Assembly (NCBI GenBank): GCA_964017185.1
Contig: OZ024877.1
Span: forward strand, 692,501-756,500
Direction: 5' to 3'
Length of the DNA: 64,000 nucleotides
Source of the DNA: Rugalucina vietnamica
Lineage: Eukaryota > Mollusca > Bivalvia > Lucinida > Lucinidae
Shown here piece after piece: positions 22,202 to 35,000 of the stretch. Position 1 is the stretch's first letter; each line of letters opens with the position of its first letter. Made by a program: the position numbers and the translations under genes. Below the pieces are notes generated by a model that had not been told where the DNA came from, did no database searches, and worked only from the letters and a program-made list of their open reading frames with translations.

Positions 22202-22732
22202 GTGTCGAATACCATGTTGAAAGTGCATCCCCTTTCATTAATGTTGCATTTTAAAGGTCTTAGATTTATTTTTTTTTTATCTGTATGCAGTTGCAATGTC
22301 GTCATTCTTATAAAGTTATTCAGCTGCAGTATAATCTGTTCTGCATTGTATGTGTATTTACGTTGTCATAACATTTCTAATAAAAATGAAAACGAATATG
22401 TTATCCCTCTTATCATTAAGCCTCGTATTCATCACAAGAACATGTCCGTATAATAAATACCCCCTTGAACCTCACTTTTATTTAGCAAAACTGGGGTATG
22501 CAGTGGTATTCCTGTTTTGTCACTGACGAGGCTTAAATAGCCGAAACCGCGTTGCATTTTAAAGGTCTTAGATTTATTTTTTATCTATATGCAGTTGCAA
22601 TGTCGTCATTCTTATAAAGTTATTCATCTGTAGTATATCTGTTCTGTATTGTATGTGTGTTTACGTTGTCATAACATTTCTAATAAAAATGAAAACGAAT
22701 ATGTTATCCCTCTTATCATTAAGCCTCGTATT
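22202..22732 (+). repeat. ~315 bp tandem duplication
   Basis: 22240-22450 and 22552-22760 are close copies: CATTTTAAAGGTCTTAGATT, CAGTTGCAATGTCGTCATTC, ATGTTATCCCTCTTATCATT and AAGCCTCGTATTCATCACAA occur twice. The first copy ends in a partial M1 MITE (about 22431-22515), the second in a nearly whole one (22733-22996). So the duplicated unit included M1 sequence. Confidence 0.8.
22523..22547 (+). other. hammerhead-ribozyme-like core motif
   Basis: CTGACGA, then GGCT-TAAAT-AGCC (stem II), then GAAAC: the conserved hammerhead core layout. Matching stem I and stem III arms were not found nearby, so activity is doubtful. Similar cores occur at 56080 and 61524. Confidence 0.35.
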
Positions 22733-22996
22733 CATCACAAAAGCATGTCCGTTTAATGAAACTCCCTTGAACCCCACTTTTATATAGCAAAACTGGGGTA
22801 TGCAGGGGTATATCTATTTTTCTTATATTTGCCCCAAAACATATTGTGGGTACTCGTTAGAACCGCCTCGGCGAGGCGGTTGTGACGTGTACCCATAATA
22901 TAAGTTTTGAGCAAAAATAAAAAAAAATATCAAAATTTTCCAGCTGAAAATTTTCAATTTTAAAGCTCGAAAAATATCCGTTTATCGCACGAATGG
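22733..22996. mobile_element. palindromic MITE M1 copy
   Basis: CATCACAAAAGCATGTCCG start, CCCCACTTTTATATAGCAAA, CTGGGGTATGCAGGGGTATA, then the central inverted repeat GTTAGAACCGCCTCG / CGAGGCGGTTGTGACG, and an AGCTGAAAATTTTCAA tail. Non-coding. Followed to 23329 by sequence with no recognised feature. Confidence 0.8.
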
Positions 22997-23329
22997 AGAT
23001 CTCAGTTATCAACGTTGAAATTACAATGATGCCCGGGCCTCGAGTCTCGAGTCTGTATTCAAATTCACACAGATTGATGATTGCAATAAATTACAAAATC
23101 CTCCGAAATAAACAAATAACATTTGGCATTTTAAAAAATATTTAGTTTCGATCACTTTTCAACCAGTACACATAGTAAGTAGCAACTGGGTTATATTTCT
23201 GCTGTAATAAGTGTCAACGTTGGATTCTGACAAACACTACGCTGATTTTTCTGTATGCGGTTGTCCAATCGATCACAGCACTCAATTTCTTCAAGGGTGT
23301 CGCGTTTTGCATTACTCACATCATGGGTA

Positions 23330-23606
23330 CATTACGAAAACATGCCCATGCAATAAAAAGAGATTTTTAGCTTTAAAAATTGAAAATTTTCAGCTGAAAA
23401 ATACTGATATTTTTCTTATTTATGCTCAAAACATAGGTTGTGGGTACACGTTAGAACCGCCTTGGCAGTTCTAACGAGTACCAACAATCTATATTTTGGA
23501 GCAGAACAAAAATAAGAACAATAGGTATACCCCTGCATACCCCAGTTTTGCTATATAAAAGTGGGGTTTAATGGGGTATTTATTGCACGGGCATGTTTTC
23601 CTGATG
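23330..23606. mobile_element. palindromic MITE M1 copy, full length
   Basis: Runs from CATTACGAAAACATGCCCATG to GGGCATGTTTTCCTGATG (inverted termini). The centre is GTTAGAACCGCC...GGCAGTTCTAACGAG. About 277 bp, no coding capacity, and predicted to fold into a long hairpin. Confidence 0.85.
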
Positions 23607-24324
23607 TGTAATGAAACTATTGTCATATTCATAGAAATTTCTACCATGAAATCAGCCATGAAAGTAAATAGATAACAATATTATAATCAAAACAATACTT
23701 TATTCACAACATGTAAAATGTAACATTCATTGCCGCACGTATACACTTTCAATCATATATTTGTATTTAACAGTGTCGGGAAACAAAGTCCGTGTATGCT
23801 ATCATTTGTGTATACGTCATACGACAGAGCGCGCATAGTACTGCACATAATTTCGAATATCGCGCGTTGCTATTTTCATATTAAAGAAAAATGTTTTACA
23901 TAAATCCTATCATATGCGGCATATTATTATCACTAATTAGCAATATTTTCTTTCTTTGAAACAATTGTCAAAATTTAAAACACTTCGGAACTTAAAAGTT
24001 TCCGAAGTGTTCTCAGAGACCAGATGATGAACTATGAAAGTTTTTACAGTTATACGACCAAAAATGTGTGCTGCATTGATAGGATATTTAAAATGTTTCA
24101 CAAGTAAGTTACGCAAACGGCACCACAAATTTTCTGAACTTAGGTTTCGTCCGATCTGTTAAAATTCTCTGTGACGTCACCGCTATGTGTGCAAATGATA
24201 GCTTACACGGAGTTTGTTTCCCGACAGTGATTTAATGGCTCATCGTCCTCTAAGGGGTCCATGCTTTATATTCGCAGGTCGAATACGTGATGTAGTTTGA
24301 AAATGCATCACTGCCAAGATCTCA
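23607..24324. other. unassigned AT-rich stretch
   Basis: No gene or known repeat recognised. An ACTTCGGAAACTTTTA-type short inverted repeat (CACTTCGGAACTTAAAAGTTTCCGAAGTG, split here as CACTTCGGAAC / GTTTCCGAAGTG) lies near 23980-24010. Confidence 0.5.
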
Positions 24325-24600
24325 CATTATGAAAACTTGCCCATGTAATATACCGAGATTTTTTTCAGCTGTAAAAATGGAAAATTTCATCAGACTTTTT
24401 TGTATTTCTAATTTTTGCTCAAAATATAGATTGTGGGTACACGTTAGAACCGCCTCGACGAGGTGGTTCTAACGAGTACTCATAATCTATGTTTTGGAGC
24501 AAAAATAAGAAAAAAATAGGTATATCCCGCACACCCCAGTTTTGCTATATAAAAGTGGGGTTTAAGGGGGTATTCAATGCACGGACATGTTTTCCTGATG
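24325..24600. mobile_element. palindromic MITE M1 copy, full length
   Basis: CATTATGAAAACTTGCCCATG to GGACATGTTTTCCTGATG. The centre is GTTAGAACCGCCTCGACGAGG and its complement. Same orientation as the copy at 23330, about 1 kb away. Confidence 0.85.
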
Positions 24601-24775
24601 AAGAGCCATGTTAAACTGACACAATTTCCATGTTCGCACGCTCAAAAGGATGCAAACGAATCCTGCATCCTTCCTAAAGCATGTGACAAACTAAACATCT
24701 ATGATAAACACACATCTAAATGTATACATCAACTATACAAATGGAAACGCCCAGTCATTAAACACTGCTCAAAAA

Positions 24776-24993
24776 GCCATTTTGTGGGAAAACCAACAAT
24801 GTGGTTTCCGCACAGTTTCGACACAAACCGAGCTGTACAAACACAGAAGATGGATATTAAACGCTTGAAATTTTGGGGTTAGAAAGTAGAGCAATTGTTC
24901 TGTCTGTGAAGCGAAAACATAGGCGCTGATCAGAGCTGATCTGCGTCTTTTTTGTCGCATATGCAGATTGTTGGTTTTCTCATAATGCGGCTA
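24776..24993. mobile_element. MITE family M2 copy
   Basis: Ends are GTGGGAAAACCAACAATG and its inverted partner ATTGTTGGTTTTCTCAT. The centre has GGCGCTGATCAGAGCTGATC. About 218 bp, decayed relative to the copy at 42962. Confidence 0.75.
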
Positions 24994-26420
24994 ATATGTT
25001 TCTATATGAATACCCAATTTTTGAACCCATGTACAGGCCGCCAATGAAAACATCTAAGATGTCAGCCTCTCTTAGAAAATCAACAGTATTCCTCAAAATA
25101 ATTTGAGCAGTGCATAATGGAGCAGAAATGTTGAATAACTTGCGGTTTCATTATGATTTTGTCAACATTAAACTGAAATGGCAACAATTATTGTTACACT
25201 GAAATTTCCTTTAAATAAACAGTTGCCGTCTGTAAACCATCTTTCAGAAACTGCATTTTTCAAAATCTCACTTTTCTGAAACACCACAAGAAAAATGTGA
25301 CCATGTCATCTTTTTGCAACCCAAAAGTCATAAAAAGTGCCGCAAAAATTTTGAAAAATCGTTTTACTAACAAAATAATAATGCCCAAAAATTATTTTGA
25401 ATAGGCATTTTACATGTGCAGGGGAGGTAATCCAAACACCTTAAAATTGAATATCAAGCAAATGTGTGAGAAAAAAAAAATCAAAGAGTTTGGCGCTCAG
25501 CCCCGGACGCTCAGCTATGTATACAATATAATTATGTTTTGGTTTGGCGCATTTTAAATAAAAAATAACCAATTTAGACTTTTTCCGGGAAAACAGTTAC
25601 TTCCCTTGCTTACATTTTTACATTGGAAAAAGTCCTAATCAAAACTATTTTCTTGAATAAAAGTTTTATTTGTTAACCGATTTTCATTTTTTAAGGCACC
25701 TTTTAAGACTTTAGCATGCGAAATGGTTACATTATAATATTTTATTGAGATCTTTCAGAAAAGATAGAGTTTCAACAATGCAGTTTCTGGAAGATGGCGA
25801 ATAGACAGTAGCACTTTTTCGTGTAGCACTGTATTATAATTAATAATGAAAGCTCACTAGCACCAAACAAAACCCTTACTTACAATCAGGCAAGTTACAA
25901 AAAGTAACAAATATCACGTCCAACTCGGACTTTAGTTGTTTTAAACAATTAAACGCGTCGTGAGAAATGTTATGCTATCCTTCAATAGTGTAAACTTATC
26001 TACATACGATCGTACACCTTCGCGACCAAGATCCGAAACCCTGTCAGTTCTATTTTAATTACGATCGTTATAGCGTACAGCATTTAGCTAGTATAATCAA
26101 ATTATCTTGACCCAAATGGTCCATCTCCATGTACTTGCCGGTTTGGTCTTGGTCAGCAAATCCAAAAGACAGGTGGTAATTAAAACATCTATTTCATAAG
26201 CTATTGTCCAATGCACAGGAAACAATCATATATACATAATAGAAACATCTCCATGTGAACTTGGCTACATAACACCCCAAGTAAATTCCACGAGGTAACA
26301 ATGAACAAGTAGCCCAATGGCAACGATCGCACACCTGAGAGTCAACAAGTACAGTAATCGAAAAAGTGTTTTTTTTACCATTTATGGGTACGACGGCCTT
26401 CTTGGTCATGTTTCATGTCT
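24994..26420. other. unassigned AT-rich stretch
   Basis: No gene, RNA or clear repeat recognised over 1.4 kb. CATCTTTCAGAAACTGCATTTT (25240) and TGCAGTTTCTGGAAGATGG (25780) are a loose inverted pair about 540 bp apart, possibly the ends of an old element. Confidence 0.45.
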
Positions 26421-27907
26421 ATGGCTGCAATAGTTTCCATAGGATCATTGGTCCTGTAAACGCTTACCTGAGACCTGGTTGTCACTTTTTCCCATGTAAA
26501 AGCCTATGTTTCCAAAATTGACCTTGACCTAAATTAATCACATACCTTCATCTACTCCATTAGTTGTTTGCATCTACCGCTTTCCAAGTCTCAGACTGCA
26601 ATAGTTTTCAAAAAATCCATAGTTTTCATTTTTCCCATGTAAAAGCCTATGTTTCCAAAATTGACCTTTCCATAAAATAGGTCAAGGTCATCCTAGGGTC
26701 ATCATTTGATCAAACTATGATGGGCTGGAGTTCCAAATGCTACATACCAAGTTTCTTGAAAATCGGTCTGCCGGTTCTGGAGAAGAAGATTTTTGAGTGT
26801 TTTTTTTTACCATATATTTGCGATCAAACTTTCGTTCCCTTCTATCCATGGATGATCCACATAAAATTTCATTTTGATTGGCCAAGCGGTTTCAGAGATG
26901 ATCTTTGAAAAGTGTGTATAGATGACAGACCGGCCAAGGTCAAGAGATGACCTTGACCTGAATTAATCACACCCCTTCATTGACTCTATTCGTTGTTTTG
27001 CATCTACCACTTTTCAGGTCTAATGCTGCAACAGTTTTCAAAATAATCCATAGTTTTCACTTTTTCCCATGTAAAAGTCTATGTTTCCAAAATTGACCCT
27101 ACCATAAAATAGGCCAAGGTCATCCTAGGGTAATCATTTGATCAAACTATGATGGGCTGGAGTCCCAAATGCTGCATACCAAGTTTCGTGAAAATCGGCC
27201 AGCCGGTTCTGGAAAAGAAGATTTTTGAGTGTTTTTTTAACATATATGGGCGTGGCGGCTATCTTGGTCATGTGACCCGAATTTCGCGATCAAACTTTCA
27301 TTCCCCCTATCCATAGATGCTCCACATAAAATTTTACTTTGATTGGCCATGCGGTTACAGAGAAGAAGAGTATGGATGACAGACCGGCAAAGGTCAAGAG
27401 ATGACCGTGACCTAAATTAATCACATACCTTCATTTACTCCATTAATTGTTTGCATCTACCACTTTTCAGGTCTCAGGCTACAATAGTTTTCAAAAATCC
27501 ATAGTTTTCATTTTTTTCCCATGAAAAAGCCTATGTTTCCGAAACTGACCTTACCGTAAAATATGTCAAAGTCATCCTAGGGTCATCATTTGATCAAACT
27601 ACGATGGGCTGGAGTCCCAAATGCTACCTACCGTTTCGTGAAAATCGGCCTGCCGGTTCCGGAGAAGATTTTTAGTGGTTTTTACCATGTATGGGCGTGG
27701 AGGCCATCTTGGTCATGTGACCCGGATTTCGCGATCAAACGTTCGTTCCCCCTACCCATGGATGCTCAACATAAAATTTCATTGATTGGCCAAGTGGTTT
27801 CAGAGAAGGAGATCTTTGAAATTGTGGACGACGGACAGACGGACGGACGCCGGACTGATTGGTATACTATAAGCTCACCTTGTGAACCTTCGGCTCAGGT
27901 GAGCTAA
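26421..27907 (+). repeat. R2 ~440 bp tandem repeat, about three units
   Basis: Units share CATCTACCACTTTTCAGG, CCCATGTAAAAGCCTATG, GATGGGCTGGAGTCCCAAAT, AAAATCGGCCTGCCGGTTC and GATTGGCCAAGTGG, spaced 430-455 bp (CACATACCTTCAT at about 26540, 26968, 27424). The array ends in GACGGACGGACGCCGG and the AGCTCACC...GGTGAGCT hairpin, exactly like the block ending at 4110. Confidence 0.85.
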
Positions 27908-28854
27908 AAATACATGAAATCATCGTTTTCTATGCCAGTATTGACATGATTAACATTCAAATTTGTAAAACTGTTTGGAAAACAAAAACGTGTATTTCGT
28001 CTTTTAATTTAAAATATATGAGGATACCAAAGTGAGTACGGAGATGTTTCTGAAATGTATTTACGCTTAGATACTAAGCAACTTAATATCATCAACTACA
28101 TATGTTTAATTAACTGGATTCTTTAATGTACCAGGTATAGGTACGAGTATATTGCCATAAGCAATAAAACACCATATAGGTTTCAAGACAAGTCTTGTCA
28201 TGTCGTATTACTTGTGTTCATCATAATCCGATGAGTGTATAAACAACTCCATAAATTAAGTTGCAATGCCCAAACCCTTCCATCCAAATAACGGATAAAT
28301 TTTGTGTATCTTGAAATGGCTGGCTTTACCGCACCAATCATTCCATTTTCAATAGAGCATGTGCTGCAAACCATTGATTGAAACCCTTGCATTTTACAAA
28401 TGGTTTTAAAATGCACAAAAAAATTTAACCTAGTCACACGCTACGTTTGATCATTTAAAATATTACTCACAGATTTGACTTGGAGAGACAAAACAAAGCA
28501 AAATAATAACAAATACCGACGATACAGAAATCAAACGCGGTCTCCAATATATTTACTTAACAAAACCAAAAATAAGACTGCTACAAATCTGACAATAAGT
28601 GACGTCGCATTTCATGTTCAAACTGAGACACGTCTATGCAGTTACCGCGTTTCTTAACCCAAGCGCAATTAGCGTTTGCAAACGATCCACTAAAACGTCT
28701 TTACAAATCACAGAATTTAACATGCCCAAATCAACCGTTACTGTTTTGAGTGAGATTAAGAATGGTAATCGGTATCACTACAATCCCAACGTATACTAGT
28801 GGTTGATTAAGGGGTCGTACATCCATATTAAGTAGTGTTAGCAGCAACAGTCTG
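27908..28854. other. 3' flank of the UNC93A-like gene
   Basis: AT-rich; likely includes the 3' UTR of the minus-strand gene that stops at 28855. No other gene or repeat recognised; short open frames look random. Confidence 0.5.
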
Positions 28855-29096
28855 TCAGTTGGCCGTTATTTCAATGTTTTGCACCTCTTTCTGTCGTGGA
28901 CATAGTTTCTTCATGATTTCCATGACGATGTACATCGCCACGCCAACAACACACGTCACCATTGTAATGATGATCTTCGCCATCATACAGAGATTCTCTG
29001 ATAGGGTAAACACCAGGATACCTGCCACGCCCTGGGCAAGTCGACAGCACCCGAAAGCCTCCTCATATCTGTCCGCAAACACAGAGGAAATCAAAC
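28855..29096 (-). CDS. UNC93A: UNC93A-like, last exon
   Basis: 242 nt after a TTCGTTTCAG acceptor, to a TGA at 28855-28857. Encodes SLISSVFADRYEEAFGCCRL, two hydrophobic segments and a basic tail ending EIMKKLCPRQKEVQNIEITAN (last part KEVQNIEITAN). Confidence 0.87.
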
Positions 29097-32000
29097 CTGA
29101 AACGAACAAATATTTCTCTAGAACAAAAATGCTTTCTTTTGGCTATACGCCATTATAAAACCTTTGTACTAAGCTAAACCATATAGTATATGAACAGGAA
29201 CGATAAAGATCTCTAGAGCCCTTCTCGAGAAACTCCAGCCTTGGACTTGACCTCTGGCCTTACAGATGATGTGGCACGGTCTTATACATACTATTTATTT
29301 GTGACTGCCAGATTCCTTCAGCAAACCCCCATAGTCCCAGAAGCACCATAATCTGCTGTGTGTCCTCTGACGTTGGGCTCCATGCCATCATCCAGATCAA
29401 ACATCCTACATTCGTGACCATTGCTGAAAATAATAATATCTTTAGTTGAGATTAGATTATTCTAAGGTTTGAGTCAATTTACTAACAGCTGAGCTCAATA
29501 AATGGCAATTCTGCAAGAAGCTGACTTTGAACTTACCTTTTGAAATACTGAAATGTGCAATCCAGTGGAATTTAGCTAAGGCGTGCATTTGTATTTCCGT
29601 TACTACGATTTGCCATTTCTTACAGAATTGCCTGTTTAAGGAGCTCTGTGGAATGATAGGGCCTATGCATTGAAAATGGGTCTCATAAAGCGCACTGTTT
29701 TGTTAAGTAACACACTAGTCATGCATTTGTTATACATCACTGAACAGTGTGTACCCAAACATTTGTAGCCAGACTACCGATGTGCAGACCCATTTTCAGC
29801 ACACATCGCTAATTGACAACCAAGTATTCAGCGGTCTTGAGAACGGTTCGTTTACAGAGAAAATTTATAAAATAATAAAGGTCCGAATCCCTTTAAGGTT
29901 TTAGTGTCTAAGACGATTGGCATTCAAGCTTTAAAACTACTGAAGTGTAAGTTTTAAAACTATGCTGATACTTAATTTAATACACAGTTTAATGCATGAT
30001 ATGATATTACATTTTCAAATTTATCCAGTTTCTCACCTACACTTAGAACTGGGGTTTCAAACAGAAACTGTGATTTTATGAGGATGTCATTCTTTGGTTT
30101 TTGAAAGACGCATATATAATAATTGTTGTAATTTGACTTGAAATCAAAATGAACCTTGAAGTTACTGTCTAATGGCTACAATTAGACTGCGGATATCAAG
30201 ATTTGGAGTTTCAGTTCTGTAGAGGACTGTATAGTAGACTAAACAAAAAGGGTTTCCTCTAACCGTTAAGATGCAAATCACTTTGAAAACAGTTTCTATT
30301 TCAAACATCACCAAATGCTTTTCATCAGATTCAAAGACGGTTATAAGTTTCAGTATTCGTCTCGGTTCGTCGTGGTTTGGATAAACGTATCGTAGATTAA
30401 TTTTATCAGGTTATCTGGAAATTTTAACCATAGCAGTTGGACATCAAAAAAAAGTCTATTTAAGTTTTTCAACCTGTATTTCATTTACCACATAATACAT
30501 TAGCTTGCTAAATGCAAACTGAACTGAGTCGACAAAAAGTGAAACTTTAGACCCTTAAACAAAAAGTTTCTCAATACAGATGTTATGCATGAACATTGTG
30601 CAATGTGTTTAAAATTACATTGCTACCCATTGTAAAATGTGATTATCAATATACTTTTACACCTTTTGTTGCTATATTACAGAAAGTATATTAAACTTAT
30701 TTAGAACGAACTGAACAATTATCGAAGTATATCATTTAGGCAAATGTTCATAGATAACTTCAGCTTTCATGATTTCGTACATCTACAGTGTACCGTAAAA
30801 CAGACAATAATCCGGTTTCTAATTAAACCATCTAAAGCTTACAGCAATTGTCATGGGGACCGGCATAAAATCTTTGTTTACTATCGACAACACCCATTAT
30901 CTGCTTTACATAGTTTCATGACACCATCTAAGCGAGTTCCTTTTGCGACAAGAAACATGACTATTTACATTTCGACTACAGAAGAAGTTATTTTGCTAGA
31001 CAGCATTTGGTACGATAGCTTTTCTGACTTATCCACAAAAGGAACCGTTAAATTACCGTATCCCCGGAAACTTGCTTCAAACCTGAAAACTTAAAAGGAC
31101 ATTAAGCATTAAATGAGCTAGCATATGACAGAAACGTGTTCTACAGAGACTTAAAAGCTAAACAACTGAAGGCTTTCGTCTAGTCAGAGTTTCCTCGGCT
31201 TTCGCCATGATGACTGACTGGCTCTCAATGAATTTGAATTCTACTGGGTTTCCTGTTTCTCCCTTTGAATTTTTACTGCTTCCAAAGGATCAAACCTTTA
31301 TCTTTTATTTCCTGTCATGTGCAGCTAAAACAATAGCTTATGATTCATCAATCACAGAGCATATTTATGGTTAATACTGTAATCAGAGGCTGAAATCAAA
31401 CAAATTTAAATTATTCTACCAGAAACGCGCAACCATGATTTCAATCTCTCATGTGTCGTATGGGTAATCAAAACATTTATTTGAGGCTAACAGTAAGCTC
31501 TTTAGTAATTTTCCCATCACCTGGAGAAAAGTCGTCGGGTAATTAAGAAGCCCAAAAGGCAACCTCAATAAAAACAGGTGCTCTAAAACCTCAAGGATTA
31601 TTACTAAGTACTGAAAATTAATTTTCTATCTTGCAAGCATGGTGTGCAAAAATATAAAATAGTTAGAGATTTTCTTGCGTTGCATAGAATTATGTATGTA
31701 TCAAGCAGGCGAAATAATCAGTTTAATGTAATTAATCACAATTCATATTATCTGAAAACAAAGTGTATAAATGTCATATAAAATATATATATATATTGTA
31801 TAAATGAGAAACTGGGTAATATATTACATTTAAAACGATGACTAAGTCGCAAAATTCAGCACTTGGTCCTAAACCTACACAAACAGATCTTCCTTTTGGA
31901 GATCATTGCTCCCACACCAAAGAAAACACTATTCTTGAAATTTGGAAAACATTGAATATGAATACCAGGTTGTCAAGGCGCGGACTGTTAGGGGTTAGGG

Positions 32001-35000
32001 ACAGGTCGGGTTAGATACAATTGTGTAAACTTTTCTACATTTGAAAAGTTTACAAGTGTATACCTACCTTTCCATGATGAAATTAATTTCAACTTACCTA
32101 ATCCAAAGTTATTTACTACTCGCGGCGGGCCCCCAATACAGTTAAATTACAAGTAATTTAACCATCCTTATCATCTTAATGAGTATAAATACTCAGTCGT
32201 GGACTTGCTTTCCCATATTCTTATTGATGACTGTTTAAGTATGGTAAGTTTTGACATAAAATGTCAAACTACTGAAACGAAAATTAGAGTTTTATGACAG
32301 GGTCTTGTACAGACAAAGCTGGACCGTGTTTGTTCCATGGAACTCCGTCTGCTTCTGAGGTTTACATCTGTAAATAAAGCATCTATTATATTGATTAAAC
32401 AATGTTATCGTTATCGTTATTAAAATGATTGCAAAAACAGTTTGTCTTAAGGTTTAATTATTCGCGATTGATGATTGATCATTGCGTTGGTTTGGAACTA
32501 AAAATCTACCTAAAACAGTATTAGCATTTTATGCTCCTAACCGGATTATTTGAACACAAAGTAATTTGCAAAATCACTGACAAAAATAATCAGTTACCAT
32601 AATAATACATACCGGTAACGTAGATGACAATTCTACCAGTGTGCTTGATGAGCTTTCCAGATGCGTACGAGCTCACAGCACCAGTAAGACCAAAGCATAT
32701 CATCGAGTATCCGACCATGTGTATACCGAGTGGGCAGGTAACAAAAGCCTAAAATAGCCAAATTTGTATTGCTGTGTATGAAGATTCAGATAGATTTAGA
32801 GCATTTGTAAAACGGGTTTTGCACCGTCTGGGTTGAAATAACGGATACTATTTTCTTTATTGTTCCACTTTCAATTCATTGCTTACTTTCCGGGTCTGGC
32901 GTCAGACTCTATGATGGCCCCGACATAAAGCTATTCATTTTAGTTGGTTGGGGCCGGAGCTTCTTGTCTGTTGCTTGGCCCACCGGGGTTCAACTGGTGG
33001 TTTTCTTTTGCTTCGGAGTTAGTAGGTTATTCGGCGCCCAGGGATCTCCATCGTCGGGCAGCTTACTCAATCTGTGAGTCCTCTTTTTTGATTCATGATG
33101 GAATTTATCATGATTTATTTGTTTGTCCATGATGATTCATTGACTAGTTAGAGATTCACCACGAGGACCCAACAACTAACTTAATGTTTTGAACCTCTGA
33201 ATAAGCTGAGGGTGAGGTTAGGTACCTGTAAAACCGGTTTAAGCCCGCCAGTATTTTATATTACTGATCGTTCCAAGGGGATACTTCTGTGGTGGTTCTT
33301 ATTATTTAATGCCTTGGTGTTTAAACATTTTTGTGTTGTTGTCGCCTTGTGTGTGTGTAATCAAATTTTTCGTTCAGTTTGGTTAACTGAGTGGCCACCT
33401 ATTGGGAAAATAGGGAAAATAGCTGCTCATTCGGCTTACGAAATGGTTTTTGGTATAAGTACATTTTTGTTAGTTTGGCTTTTTCCCGCCTCGGTGTTTT
33501 TTTGTTGTTGTTTTTTATTTTTTGTTTTTTTTTGTGAGGAATCTTTTTCTAATTGCGCCTTTTCCTGATCGTTGCCTTCTTGTACCTTTTTGTTTTGCAA
33601 TTCTCTGTTCCGTTAGACGTGGTAGTTTGATGGCACCCTGAGGTTTTGTTTTATACTTTATGTGCAGGTCTAAGTTTTTCTAGATGAAAAAGGTATTAGC
33701 TTATTAATCACTAGGCATTATCGCCCACACTATAACGATCAAAGTCTATTTAAATGAATGATTACATCAATCTGAAACATTATGCTCTTTCTAACAAATA
33801 ATGTTTCATAACATCTTTAAGTACACATGATGTGATGTTGTAAGACTTGCAAATAATATGATATGACGAAAACAAGACAGTTAGTTATTAGTTATTTGTA
33901 CGCTGAATTAGATTTTATATGAGAAAAAGAGGAAAATTAACATACCTTTAAGATGTCAGCTACAACAAACCCATTACATACAATAGTATACATGCACATC
34001 ACCAGTAAGAGGAGGAATTGTCCATCAAACAGCATTGTGAAGGTGTTTCTTGCTTGGAAGTACACGCTCTTTATTTCTATGAGTGTGACAGCATAATTCG
34101 GCAGTGGGTCCAGAAATATTATCATAATGACTGTCGAGGCTATGATACAAAGAGAGTAGAGTCCGAGTAATATCGTTTTCCTCACGTCGTCGATGTCATT
34201 TTGAGATCCTATGGTGGCAATGTTATTGCAGTACCCTGAACCACAGACTGAGGTAGTGTTTATGTGTGGAGTTGAGACTTCTATGTCCGTCATGCTTATA
34301 TTGTATAGTATATCTGTGTCAAATGTATCATTCGTTCCGTTAAAAGTCAGACCTATACCGTGGTTTTTCATTGGCTGTGGCACCAGTACAAGGGATGAAA
34401 TCAAGTTTCCGAAGACAAAAGCCAGTTGCAACAGTAGAAAGAATATACCGTAGTATTTGCTGATGACATTGTCCGCTGGTTTACCTTTACGATCAGATTC
34501 TTCAACTCCGATTTCAGATATATAAGTAGAAACTGCATTCCAGAGGATAACTTTACTCAGTCCGAGAATGAATGACGCGGGTAGAAAGAAGGCAAAGGTT
34601 GGGTGAAAATTCACAAGTACGTAGAACAGCGGAGCCAGACATCCAAATACGAGACATGGCTTAGGTTTGTACCGTTTCACGACAACAGGACTGAATAGAC
34701 TACCGAGTAAAAAGGCAACAAAGCTCATAGCTATTGAATATACACCGATTCCTCCCTCACTGTTCATACTACTCTGAAGATTAGTCAAACCAAACATTGG
34801 TATAAACATGAGCGTTACAGCGGTGCTAACTACTAAAAGATTTTTCATGTTATTGTCGCAACACAATCGCTTATCAGTCTGATAATCTACATCCACCAGA
34901 GATTCATTGGTTGGCAACAGAATCAAACTGGGTTCTCTAATATCTCCTTTCCCAAGTTCAATACTTCCAATAGCGTTTGATAAGACTCTTGCCAGAAGTC

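Noticed and set aside
30744-31094. 116-codon plus-strand frame in the UNC93A-like intron
   Set aside because: No domain, no splice signals, no homologue recognised; composition looks random.
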